Assembly (NCBI GenBank): GCA_025201805.1
Contig: MU619263.1
Span: forward strand, 55,804-119,803
Length of the DNA stretch: 64,000 bases
Direction of reading: 5' to 3'
Origin: Parasitella parasitica
Lineage: Eukaryota > Mucoromycota > Mucoromycetes > Mucorales > Mucoraceae
Both the position numbers and the translations under genes were made by a program. The notes beneath the pieces were generated by a model. The model was not told the origin of the DNA, ran no database searches, and worked only from the letters and a program-made list of their open reading frames with translations. Position 1 is the first letter of the stretch, and each line of letters begins with the position of its first letter. Positions 34,866-44,271 of this stretch are shown piece after piece.

Positions 34866-35657
34866 ATGGATATCCCCTTGGCCCTCGGTTTAAAATACAT
34901 TAAAGAATTGTTTGAAGCTGAAAATTTGAACATCAATGAATCTGACTCAAATAATCCCAATGAAAACAAAGTTAAAGCCGAAAAATTGACAAGACGTATT
35001 GAGATGTTCAAAGAAAAACGATTTTTTACATTTGATGAGAATGTGACGCAAATTAACAAATGCAAGCAAGAACTGCAAAAGTTGGGCGCACGGGATTGGG
35101 AAACAACAAATGATTTAAGTATGATCCCAGTAACACAGCATATGCTGTCTATTTATTTAAAGCTGGGTGAAATACAGTCAATGGTTGATACGCTGGATGT
35201 TTCGACTATTAAAGATGGATCGATCTTCTGGAGTGGTTACAATGAAATTCCTTCAGAAAGTGCACAGAGGGCGGCCGAAAATTTCATGTACCATGGCGAT
35301 TTAAAATACACAAATCTCGAGAGAACATTTGGAGGAAGAGTTGTGAACGGCTGGGAGCCATTAAACAATTCCCAGTACTATAATGACTTCTGGTCTCTAT
35401 TATCTGAAAAATATGCAAAGTCTGCTAGTGGAACGGTAACTCTCGTTCTTTGTCCTGATACTATTATTTCGAGAGGGCGTGCTGTATGGAAACGTTACGA
35501 GCTTCCTGCGCTTGTCAAGAACAGCAAAGTAACACAGGTAGTAGTCAAGGGTCTAGATGGCAAGACTATTGAAATCTGGGACAAGAAAACTATGGAAAAG
35601 GAAAATGAGCGAAACATGGAAGAATTGAATCTGCAAAACAACACTGCAGAAGCATAA
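34866..35657 (+). CDS. CD38/ADP-ribosyl-cyclase-like protein
   Basis: Single-exon gene for a 263-residue protein with no signal peptide or membrane segment, so probably cytosolic. Residues 1-115 are helical and unrecognised. Residues 118-230 follow the CD38/ADP-ribosyl cyclase pattern: FWSG (W122), LERTFGGRV (E152), FWSLLSEKYAKSASG (W176) and VWKRYELPALVKNSKVTQV (E212). In human CD38 the active site uses W125, E146, W189 and E226 in the same order, with similar W-to-E spacing at the end (37 there, 36 here), and the segment after the last Glu (E-hydrophobic-x-x-L...KV) also fits. If correct the protein would cleave or cyclise NAD. CD38's disulphide cysteines are absent, consistent with a cytosolic location. 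The tail (KKTMEKENERNMEELN) is charged. A broken paralogue lies at 28.2 kb. Identity is from motif comparison by eye. Confidence 0.6.
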   Translation: MDIPLALGLKYIKELFEAENLNINESDSNNPNENKVKAEKLTRRIEMFKEKRFFTFDENVTQINKCKQELQKLGARDWETTNDLSMIPVTQHMLSIYLKLGEIQSMVDTLDVSTIKDGSIFWSGYNEIPSESAQRAAENFMYHGDLKYTNLERTFGGRVVNGWEPLNNSQYYNDFWSLLSEKYAKSASGTVTLVLCPDTIISRGRAVWKRYELPALVKNSKVTQVVVKGLDGKTIEIWDKKTMEKENERNMEELNLQNNTAEA

Positions 35658-35912
35658 GTCTTGATATGCTTAAAAATTATCCTGTCTCCGTACACAAGAT
35701 TGTCTAGGCTCATTCAGCCTTATTTATTTTCTCAATAAACTGAAATATATTTAGTCTAGTTAGAATGTCTATAATCAATGCATGTATCCACGCCAAACAT
35801 GATTTAGAGTTGAAATTACTATACCTTGATGGGAGGTTTTATTAAATATGAGAATTATAAAGTATGTTGCTAAAATGATTTGAAATACAATCTAATATAC
35901 AAGAGTAACTTA

Positions 35913-37816
35913 TCAATTGCTACCTTCATCTACAGCAGCCGCATTTTCCAAACGTTGTAGCCGAGCTTCTCTTCTGTTTTTTTCATCTTGCTTTTCTTTT
36001 ACCTCTTGCTCTTTTTCTTCTTCTGTCACTTGAGGTAATCCGAGCTGCTTCCGCAAAGCCATCAATTCTAGTCGCATTTGATTTTGCTTTTCATCCTTTC
36101 GTTTATTGTCGTTTTTCAGCCTTAAAATGTACTCATAAGAGTGCTGTAATAAAACAACTTTGCTCATTTGTTTGACATCTTTTTCTTTCAGGTTGCGCAA
36201 TGTATCTATGTCCAATGTGTTTTGGGTTTCTTCCTCCACCATCGCTTCAATAATCTCGGTACGCAATGAATCAAAGCTCTGCTTTAATGTATCACGCCGT
36301 TTCTGTTCGGCTGCCTTGTGTGCTGATCGACGATTTTCGATGCCGGACTGAATGGTGGTGTTGAAATCGATGCCTAAACTTTTGGCTTTGCCTTCTTTGA
36401 GGTTTTCATAGTTTGATTTCGATGTCAGTAGGGCTCGAGCAGTTTCTTCCTCGATAGTTGATAGCCGCTTGCCATTAGGATGCAGAGACGGAGAGATCAA
36501 GGGCTTCAGCGCTCTAGGAGATTGCTGTGGACGAGGCCCAACAGGAGATACAAGGTTGCTGTCATTGGGCGATAATCCGGGTGATGAAAATACGGCAGAG
36601 TGTTGAGATATGCGGCGACGCTTAGATGATTTACTGCTTGTGGTATCTTCAAGCATGGCAGCTGGAAGCACGGGCATGTTATCGACAGCAGCAGACGACG
36701 ATGATATAGCAGGTACGCTGGATGGAGAAGAGGTCACATTACTGCTTGCGCTGCCACCGCCAAGCTTCATTAGAAGTGAAGGAGTAGCAGGGGCAATAAA
36801 GTTACTATCAACAGTTGAATTGCTACTGCTTGCTTTCGCTGGCGCTTTGTTGACAAAAGATGTGTGTGGAGTTACAGGCTTCAAAGCTAGAGAACTTTCC
36901 GCCGGTTTTGTAGATTTTGGTATAGCGTAACTTCTTGGACTGCCATTAAACTGAGGACTCGACAAGGCAATCTTCTGCTGCAGGGCTTTTTTGGTATTCA
37001 TTTTCGTTGCATTCGTATTATCATAGCAAAAATTAACAAGAGGACTTGTGTAGCCATTTGTGCTTTTTAGAATGGGCGATGCTTTTGAAATAGCCGGTCT
37101 TAATTGATTGTGCATATTCCGAAGTTGTTGCTGTTGTCTCTCGATAAAAGCCAACTTTTGCTGCAATGTCGATTGATCTCCAATGGAAGGCGACGGATTC
37201 AAAGCAGGAGATGACAGTGGTGAAAATACATGCTCAGGATTGTTGCTCACACTACTATTTAATGCTTGATGATAATTACTAGTGGGCGCCATAGCTGGTG
37301 ATACTAATGGAGTGAAAAATTCCTAGACAAATATTGTTGGTGACAAACAACTCGTATACACAAACAAGGAAATACCTCTTCTTCTTGAAAACCTTCTAGT
37401 GGGTTATTTTGCACTGAATGTTGCATTGGCGTATGATAAGATTGAGTTATGTTGCTGTTGCTGCTGCTGCTGCTACTGTTCTGCGGTGTATTGTGCGATG
37501 CGATTTGTAGAGGAGACATGTTGAATTCTGGGTTGTGTCCTGAAAGTACGCTGCTATTCGTAAAGCTCCCTTCCTGAGCGTCAGGACTGAGCTGAGGCAT
37601 AGAAAATGATCCATGAGGATTTTGATGATGTGCTTGGTGCCGATGCGCTTGTAGATTATTGTCTGTATAGGCGCTGTTGTTACTATTTTCTCCAATAAAA
37701 TTGAAAAAGTCAATGTTGTCTTGCATTTGGTGCGTATTGCTACTATTGCTGTTTAATTGAAAATTCTGCTTAAATAAATTTCCATCATCCTGGAGGTCGA
37801 AAGAGCTAAAATTCAT
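35913..37816 (-). CDS. bHLH transcription factor
   Basis: Nuclear DNA-binding factor. Two exons, 37816-37376 and 37322-35913, give 616 residues; the splice joins FQEEE to EFFTPLVSPAM, recreating a motif common in fungal bHLH factors. The N-terminal half is disordered, rich in Asn, Ser, Gln and Pro. The bHLH is near residues 455-535: basic region RRSAHKAAEQKRRDTL, helix 1 KQSFDSLRTEIIEAM, a long loop (EEETQNTLDIDTLRNLKEKD) and helix 2 MSKVVLLQHSYEYILRLK, followed by a coiled coil (MRLELMALRKQLGLP). His, Glu and Arg at the E-box-reading positions (H-AAE--RR) indicate CANNTG binding. It resembles Rtg3/Pho4-type or Ino-type factors; the exact orthologue is not certain. Confidence 0.88.
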
Positions 37817-38124
37817 CGTAAATTTTCAATGTAAACCAGAATGATTCCAAAGAGAAAATTGAAGAAGAAAAAAGGATTTTTTTAATCGAAATTGCAACAT
37901 CTAAGACATTGGAAGCCTGATCTCTAGTGCTTCGTTGATTGGTTCTTTTCGAGCGCCTGTGTCGGACATCTCCCTTTCATAATACACTGCAACTGCAAAA
38001 CAAAGATCCCAGAGAGCCTAACAAAAATAGCGCGCCAACGTTTTTCCTCTTCCTTTTCCTCTTCCTCTTCTTTCCTGACAAAATATTTATCTTGTTTCTG
38101 TGAAAAAAATCGTCCAAAAATATC
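37817..38124. other. Shared divergent promoter of bHLH and Edc3
   Basis: About 300 bases between two divergent starts. Pyrimidine-rich (TTCCTCTTCC repeats near 38040-38070) just upstream of Edc3. Confidence 0.5.
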
Positions 38125-39956
38125 ATGTCAGAAGCGTTTTTAGGGTTAAGAGTATTAGTTACGTTACAATCCGACGTAAGATTGGAGGGAACTGTATCTC
38201 ACATTGAATCGTCAGAACAACGGATGACATTAAAAGACGGTAACATATCGCTACAAGTGCTGCATCCAGCCAACGCTAAATGCATTGATTAGTAACATTG
38301 TTCTTTCTCGGTCAACCGCCGCATTACACATTTGTCTATGGTATTGTTGGTGAAGACGTCAAGGATCTTCAAATCCTATCAGCAGCGCCAAATAGCCAGA
38401 AACAGCAAACAACTGTAAATCCCAACCTGTTTCGAGATTTGGATAACCATATTCTTGAAAATTTACCACCATCTACTCCCCAACAACAGCAAGACCAATA
38501 CTCTGAAAAGGTAATAACTAGCTTACGAAACATGTGATGAACGCTTAATCACTCCAGGTTTACTTCAGATACTGACACCTGTAAAATCCATATCGAAAAG
38601 TAAAGCAAAGATGAACTTCAATATAGACATTGCATTAATAAAGTAGGATAGATCGAAAATCTAAACAACAACCACAACAACAACAACAGCAACAACAGCA
38701 ACAGCAGCAACAGCAGCAACAGCAGCAACAGCAGCAACAACAACAGCAGCATTCTTGTCGTAAAAGAAATTCTGATGGTTGGGCTGGTGAGGACGTAGAT
38801 ATTTTTCGAGAGGAGGAATTCGATTTTCAAAAGAACCTGGACATGTTTGATAAAGCAAAAGTGTTTGCCGAGATTAGAGTATGTATTTCGCCGTAGTAAC
38901 ATGATCACCCTGACTTATTTGAGACAGGAATCGGACGAAACGGCCCCAGAAGAATTGCTCGTTACTTTGAATAGATTGCCGCAAAAGAAGATCAACTTGC
39001 TACCTTCTGAGAATGTGTTGGATATTGAAAAATCCTCTTTTAATAGCGAAGATGAGGAAGAAAAGAGAGAAGAAGACGACGACGGCGAATTGGGCGACGA
39101 GAGCGATAACGATTCTCAGACTCCTGATGAATTTACAAGGAGGATCAAGCAAACGTCTCACCCATTGAAGAGAATGGGCACTAAATTCGCAAGCATTGTC
39201 ACCGCCACAGGAGGTATAGCATGTCCCTCTGTGTCTCCCTTACAAATGGCTCATGTAGAACATGAATGTGATCAAGTTTCAAGCTCATTTGGCGAGCTGG
39301 CTATTGAAAATGGCGGAAGGGGTGCCTCTCTTTTGGTTTTGCAGGCATTGAGCAAAATGGATGTTGTTTCTCCTTCCATTCTCATATTAGCTGGTAATAA
39401 CAAAAATGGTGCACTAGGTCTAGTCGCTGCTCGCCATTTAATCAACCACGGTTGCCTAGTGACAGTTTGTATAACGGCAAGAAGAGAAGACTTATGTGAT
39501 GCTGTGGTGGGGTATGAGGCTATGGCAAGTCGATTTGGTGTCATTGTCACTTTTGATACTATCGATTTAGGCGAGACAGATTTGGTAGTGGATGCCATTC
39601 TAGGTGTGGATGACAAGCTGATCGACATACAAGATCAGTCTACCTACCAAATTGTGTGCAATACAATCGAATGGACTAATCGACAAGCAAAACCCGTGCT
39701 CTCAATTGATTTCCCTAGTGGTGTTGACGCAAGTACGGGTATTCCTCATCACCCAGAGTACACTATCCACCCCAAATGGACTATTTGCTTGGGCGCACCT
39801 AAAACTGGCTGTAAATCTACAAATATTACTGGCGACCTATACCTTGTAGACATTGGTGTGCCTCGTTTATGCTGGAAGCGTGCTGGGATTAAGGGAAATA
39901 CAATCCCTTGGGGTGCCGATTTTTTAGTGGCATTACAATATGATACAATCTACTAG
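38125..39956 (+). CDS. EDC3: Edc3, enhancer of mRNA decapping
   Basis: P-body scaffold that activates the Dcp1-Dcp2 decapping enzyme. Five exons: 38125-38239, 38293-38510, 38569-38599, 38652-38878 and 38928-39956, giving 539 residues in frame. LSm domain: MSEAFLGLRVLVTLQSDVRL, then YTFVYGIVGEDVKDLQI. A CAG/CAA tract encodes about 28 Gln in exon 4. The FDF motif is EEFDFQKNLDMFDKAKVFAE, the binding site for the Dhh1/DDX6 helicase. An acidic linker leads to a YjeF-N (Rossmann-like) dimerisation domain: LLVLQALSKMDVVSPSILIL, AGNNKNGALGLVAARHL, DAILGV, LSIDFPSGVDASTG. The 31-nt exon 3 is needed to keep frame into the polyQ (LTPVKSISK|NRKSKQQ). Confidence 0.93.
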
Positions 39957-40186
39957 TAGTACTTGTTTTGCCTAATTTATTGTGAATTTATCCCATAGAT
40001 CTTTTAGCCTTTAATTTCGTTGATCAGTGTTAACATGCAATAAAAAAAGAGAAGATTAAAAGAAAAACTATTTTAGTATTGTATGTATTCGTTTGATTTT
40101 GTTAGACTTCATTAATATCTAAGAAGCGTTGGTGAGACCAAACTTCCTGCAAATTTGCGCTATGACAAGGTTTACCCATAAGAGTA
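39957..40186. other. Edc3 3' flank
   Basis: AATAAA-like signals near 40040; no gene. Confidence 0.4.
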
Positions 40187-40666
40187 CAGTAGCCGCTCGA
40201 TTTAAGGCTGTTCGATATAAGGCTATTCATGATATAAGGCTACAATTTTTTTGAATTTTTTTTTTAAGCAGGGAGTTAGCCTTATTAGCCTTATTCGATA
40301 TAAGGCTGAAAATTTTCGAAATTTTAGCCTTATTTTACAGTAAATTGACGGTATTTAAATTTGTGTTGTGTTGAAAACTGAGCATTATGCTACAGATTTC
40401 GTACTTTTGCTCGATAGTGAGACGCTCTCTTGATTGTTGATTAATGCTCATAATATAATTGTTTGTCAAAATATGCTTTTTTAAGAATAAAGAAGTAAAT
40501 GGATTTGACTGGACATGTGTCAAATTAATCTAATAGCTGTAGTACCGTATCAACTATGCCGGTGACTGTTTTAAGAGTAATAGTCACATGCACGATATAA
40601 GGCTATGTTCGATATAAGGCTAAAAAAAGCTTGCAAAAAAAGTAGCCTTAAATCGAGCGACTACTG
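40187..40666. mobile_element. pogo/Tigger-type MITE with TA target duplication
   Basis: A 480-base element bounded by terminal inverted repeats: left CAGTAGCCGCTCGATTTAAG and right, read in reverse complement, CAGTAGTCGCTCGATTTAAG, one mismatch in the first 20. It is flanked on both sides by TA. Inside the ends the unit GATATAAGGCT is repeated in both orientations (about six to eight times). CAG ends, TA duplication and a CTCGATTTAAG terminus are typical of the pogo/Fot1/Tigger branch of Tc1/mariner. A minus-strand frame (40523-40335) starts a peptide SRERLTIEQKYEICSIML that looks like the N-terminal psq/CENP-B helix-turn-helix of a pogo transposase, so this is probably an internal-deletion derivative. 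Confidence 0.75.
40335..40523 (-). pseudogene. Transposase N-terminal remnant inside the MITE
   Basis: The 62-codon frame contains RERLTIEQKYEIC, similar to the first helices of the CENP-B/psq DNA-binding domain of pogo transposases. No DDE domain remains. Confidence 0.4.
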
Positions 40667-40814
40667 TACCTGGGTTGCAGCTGCATGATTTTTCGACTTT
40701 GTACCACTTATACCAAAATCACTATGATGTCTCCCAAACTAATCTATTATGTTTATGGTTATTATTGATCATCAACAACAAATACTGGTGATTTCTATTG
40801 TTTTCCAGTACCCA

Positions 40815-41850
40815 TTAATTACCAGGATTAGTCTCTACAGCAGGGCTGAAGTTTAACGCCTCACAATATTTTGAAATGCCCAAGCCAAAATACCCATGAG
40901 TGATACCATTCTCATTTTCAATAAAAACTGATGAACACCGAATACATTTGCTTAGAAGCTGTCCAGGAAGAATATAAAAAGGTTCATCTCCTATCTTTCA
41001 ATAGAAATGACATCGTGGGAAGCGACCTTCGGAAGTTGTTAGTAGCATCAATGAAGCCTTTTGAATGACATATCTTGTTGAAATTGATGCTCATCGTAAA
41101 ATGACTTGATAATTGTCTTCGAAATGTCTTGTGGGATGACTGAATGATCACTGTCAAAATTTACAAGAGTGCGAGCCGTATCAAATACTCATTAAAAGAG
41201 ATATCATCCCAACTTCTATTAACATTTCTTACGCTCCCATTGATATTAGCAATGATTTGGTGGAAATGCTGGAAAGGCAAAAATAACAATAAATAATACA
41301 ATCGTGATGCATTTCTTGAATCATACATGGTTAGTTTTGATCTTATATTTGTTGTTAGCTATCATAGCAGAGTTGGCCATCAACGAACACCTCTCCTCTA
41401 CTTCATCCTTTGCGGGCAATCAAATCATTCTTCATGTCTTTATTTGAATCAGATTGGATAGCACTTCCTAAGAGGCCCTTGATTCCTTCTCTAAAAGAAA
41501 TGTCTTAAGTGGGTTCTGCATTATCAGTAGCTTATGTTTCTACAGGACCAACATACTTTAAGCAACCAGCTTCATATGATGATACAGTAGCAGGTATCTC
41601 ATTTAAGGTAACACCACGCATCATGAAGCTATCGACTGTTGAGCGAGTAATGGTTCTATCCCTGAAGCACAAACCGGACGTATTCCAATCGTATTTATCG
41701 TGAGGAATAGTTTTCGTACCTAAATCCTTTCTGACGCTTACTGATGGATACAACTGCGTCAATATCTAAATGGGTGCTTGCATGATGGATGACTCGCGGT
41801 TTTTCTTGGTAAAAATTCGAAAATGTTAAACGTAAATTTAAAGGCAATGA
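40815..41850 (-). pseudogene. Decayed protein gene of unknown family
   Basis: The reverse strand carries protein-like segments in order across several frames: KPRVIHHASTHLDIDAVVSI near 41790, RKDLGTKTIPHDKYDWNTSG near 41720, MRGVTLNEIPATVSSYEAGC near 41610, then YVGPVETYATDNAEP, a TAA, DISFREGIKGLLGSAIQSDS near 41480, and after about 350 disrupted bases GDEPFYILPGQLLSKCIRCS near 40990 and GYFGLGISKYCEALNFSP, ending VETNPGN then a stop at 40817-40815. The coherence over about 1 kb shows a former gene; KCIRCS suggests part of a metal-binding site. I do not recognise the family. It directly abuts the pogo MITE. Confidence 0.5.
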
Positions 41851-42361
41851 TAGTGATGAAAATAATTTAGGTTAAAAGGAAAATACTTGTGTTGCTTCTG
41901 AACTCTTCAGAAATGCAGGAGTCTTTGAAAATCAACCTTCATCCATTCCAAAATCTTTACTTATAGTTGACCTAAATGAGCCGACCTAATCTCCACTTGT
42001 CAGTTAATTAAAAGCAATTTAGCGTATTGATTAATGATGATGGATATAATATTTTAGTGGGTAAAAGGATATACAAAAATTAGAGTGAATAAATATAAAC
42101 TACTTTTAAAAAAATGTGCGTATTGAATATAACAAGCAAGACGCAGTTGTTGGAATTGCCTTGGACTTCTTGGCCGTCCAGATCCATTCAATAACAGTTC
42201 GAACGCAGTATGCATATTCTATACTGTTTTCGCATCTTTTACTTTCGAATCAAGTTACGAGAGAATACATAATAATTATGCTATTTACTAGCACTTTATT
42301 TCACACTTTTTTTTTTTTTGTAAGGTATAGTATAAAGGTTTGATTATAAATTGAGTCACTA
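41851..42361. other. Intergenic, no gene seen
   Basis: AT-rich 3' flank of the secreted acidic protein gene; a short T tract lies at 42307-42319. Confidence 0.4.
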
Positions 42362-43966
42362 TTAAGCAGCTAAGGTTGGTGTTTGAGTGCGAACAACTGT
42401 TACTACTACATTCTCAGTTGTGGTTGATGTGGTACCAAATACAGTTTCAAAAACAGGGTTGTACTGTGTTTGAGTTACCGTAACAAAATCGTTTACTTGA
42501 GTCAAAACGGTAGTCTTGATGGTTTGTTGCAGAATATATTTAGTCAACACTTTACCAGGACCAGTGACAGTTTCAGTAAGGGCAACAAAAGTAACAGGAG
42601 GTCCTGCTATTGTCACAATTGATCCAGGAACAGTTTGAGTGGCCCCTGCTTCTGTCAATGTTTGACCTGCTTCGGTTACCGTAGCGACATCAAATGTGAT
42701 TGTGTTGGCAATAACGGTTTCCCTCTCAGTTGTCGTTGTTGCCCTACCAACAAGTACCGTGATTTCCGTGGTCTCCGTGGCTTCTTGAGGATCGACAACT
42801 GTGATATTACGACCTTCAGTTACAGTTACTTTTGCGCCTTCAATGGTCTCTATACGGGTAATAGTGTGCTCAGGTATTGGTTCAGGCTCTTCAGACTCTG
42901 AAGAAGATGTTGGCGTTGGTATCAGCGTAGGTTTGCTAGACGTTTGGGTCGATGAAGTCTTTGGTGTAAAAGAGCTGGATGGCAATCTGGAACTCGAAGA
43001 GGACGTGCTAGAATGGGATGATATAGATGATGAAGTGGGCGTAGTTACTGGGCAATCGCTTTGTGAAATAAACACTTTAACAACCTTGTCATGCTTATGA
43101 GAGTTTTTCTTATGACTTGATTTCCAACCTGCTTTATTATTCCATTTCCAAGATCTTTCCTCGTCGTCTTCATCATCTTCATTTTCCTCAGAATAATTAT
43201 CGTCGTCCTCATCATTGTCCTCATCATCCTCATCATCCTCATCACCATCATCGTCTTCATCGTCATCATCGTCATCATCATCGTCTTGGCCATCATTTCC
43301 TTCCTTTTCTTCAGAAGAATATTTGTCAAGGTTTATACTATCACCAGTATCAATTGACCACTCAACAACTGCATTATAGTCTGTCTCATTGATGTTCTGA
43401 CTTGGATCTTGATTGCTACTCCATCTTTTAAGCAAACTAGATTGTCTTCTTGGTAAGAGACGCACTTCAGCATTTACTTGAGCTAGTAGGTGCGACCCGT
43501 TTTTGAGTTGAGGTATCAAATTGAGTACATGTTCCCCTGAATCTAAACTCAGTAGTTTCATATTCATTCTAGTAGTGTTATGAGCTCCACTTAATGTGAT
43601 GTTAAGTGGATATAAATCTAAACTTGTTTCCCCAATTTGGATGTCATGGTCATAAATGATAATTTTAGAATCATCTGGCCAAATAGGTAAGTTGAAAAGA
43701 AAATGAGAATCTGTATCTAGCTTACTTGGTCCATGATTAACAACTTGCATGATCACAGAATCTGTAAGATTCAGTAATAGGGGCTGTTCAGTGCCAATAA
43801 TAGATGACTGACGAGTTGCTACAGATGTTGAAGCAGAAGCCGAAGCTTTCATAGGATAGGAGGAGCTGCTACTGCTGTATTTATCCAGATATCTTGGTAT
43901 ATAATTTCCAAGCGCAACATGTCCAGTACAGATGAGACTGAAAAAAAGGACGCTTGATCGAACCAT
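42362..43966 (-). CDS. Secreted Ser/Thr-rich protein with acidic run
   Basis: A single exon encodes 534 residues. A signal peptide (MVRSSVLFFSLICTGHVALG) is followed by a folded-looking N-terminal half with potential N-glycosylation sites (NLTD, NITL, NTTR, NGSH). Then comes a long Asp/Glu run (about residues 230-280), a basic patch (WKSSHKKNSHKHDK), a Ser/Thr/Pro region suited to O-mannosylation, and a C-terminal 170 residues made of loose beta-type repeats rich in TVT and TE (KVTVTEGRNITVV, VATVTEAGQTLTEAGATQTV). There is no hydrophobic C-terminus, so no GPI anchor is predicted. Probably a cell-wall or extracellular glycoprotein. I do not recognise a named family. Confidence 0.75.
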   Translation of the reverse strand: MVRSSVLFFSLICTGHVALGNYIPRYLDKYSSSSSSYPMKASASASTSVATRQSSIIGTEQPLLLNLTDSVIMQVVNHGPSKLDTDSHFLFNLPIWPDDSKIIIYDHDIQIGETSLDLYPLNITLSGAHNTTRMNMKLLSLDSGEHVLNLIPQLKNGSHLLAQVNAEVRLLPRRQSSLLKRWSSNQDPSQNINETDYNAVVEWSIDTGDSINLDKYSSEEKEGNDGQDDDDDDDDDEDDDGDEDDEDDEDNDEDDDNYSEENEDDEDDEERSWKWNNKAGWKSSHKKNSHKHDKVVKVFISQSDCPVTTPTSSSISSHSSTSSSSSRLPSSSFTPKTSSTQTSSKPTLIPTPTSSSESEEPEPIPEHTITRIETIEGAKVTVTEGRNITVVDPQEATETTEITVLVGRATTTTERETVIANTITFDVATVTEAGQTLTEAGATQTVPGSIVTIAGPPVTFVALTETVTGPGKVLTKYILQQTIKTTVLTQVNDFVTVTQTQYNPVFETVFGTTSTTTENVVVTVVRTQTPTLAA

Positions 43967-44271
43967 GTCTTAAATCAAAAGAAAGTTAGCCGAAACGAAA
44001 TGAAAATAATGTATTTTATATACACACAATTTGCTTATTTACGCTATAACTGTTATTTTAGAGAAGCATTCCTTCATTTTTGAATTTTTCCATCATCAAG
44101 AATGATTTTAATGCTTGCTTGGTTGTTAGTACAAATCCAAATTATTTCACATTAACAAAGTAATAAAGTGTAAGGTATAATATTTATGTATTGATCCAAC
44201 AGAATAGCAAAATGAGACTATTCAGGAACCAAATGTCTATAATGTTTATGCACAAAGTTCAAAATAAAGTT
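43967..44271. other. Short intergenic region
   Basis: Promoter of the secreted acidic protein and 3' end of the next minus-strand gene. Nothing else seen. Confidence 0.35.

Noticed and set aside
38618-38908. Poly-Leu and poly-Val minus-strand frames
   Set aside because: Antisense shadows of the CAG/CAA tract in Edc3.
43045-43392. Met-rich minus frame and His-rich plus frame
   Set aside because: Both are frame shadows of the Asp/Glu repeat in the secreted acidic protein; the composition follows from the GAT/GAC/GAA repeat.
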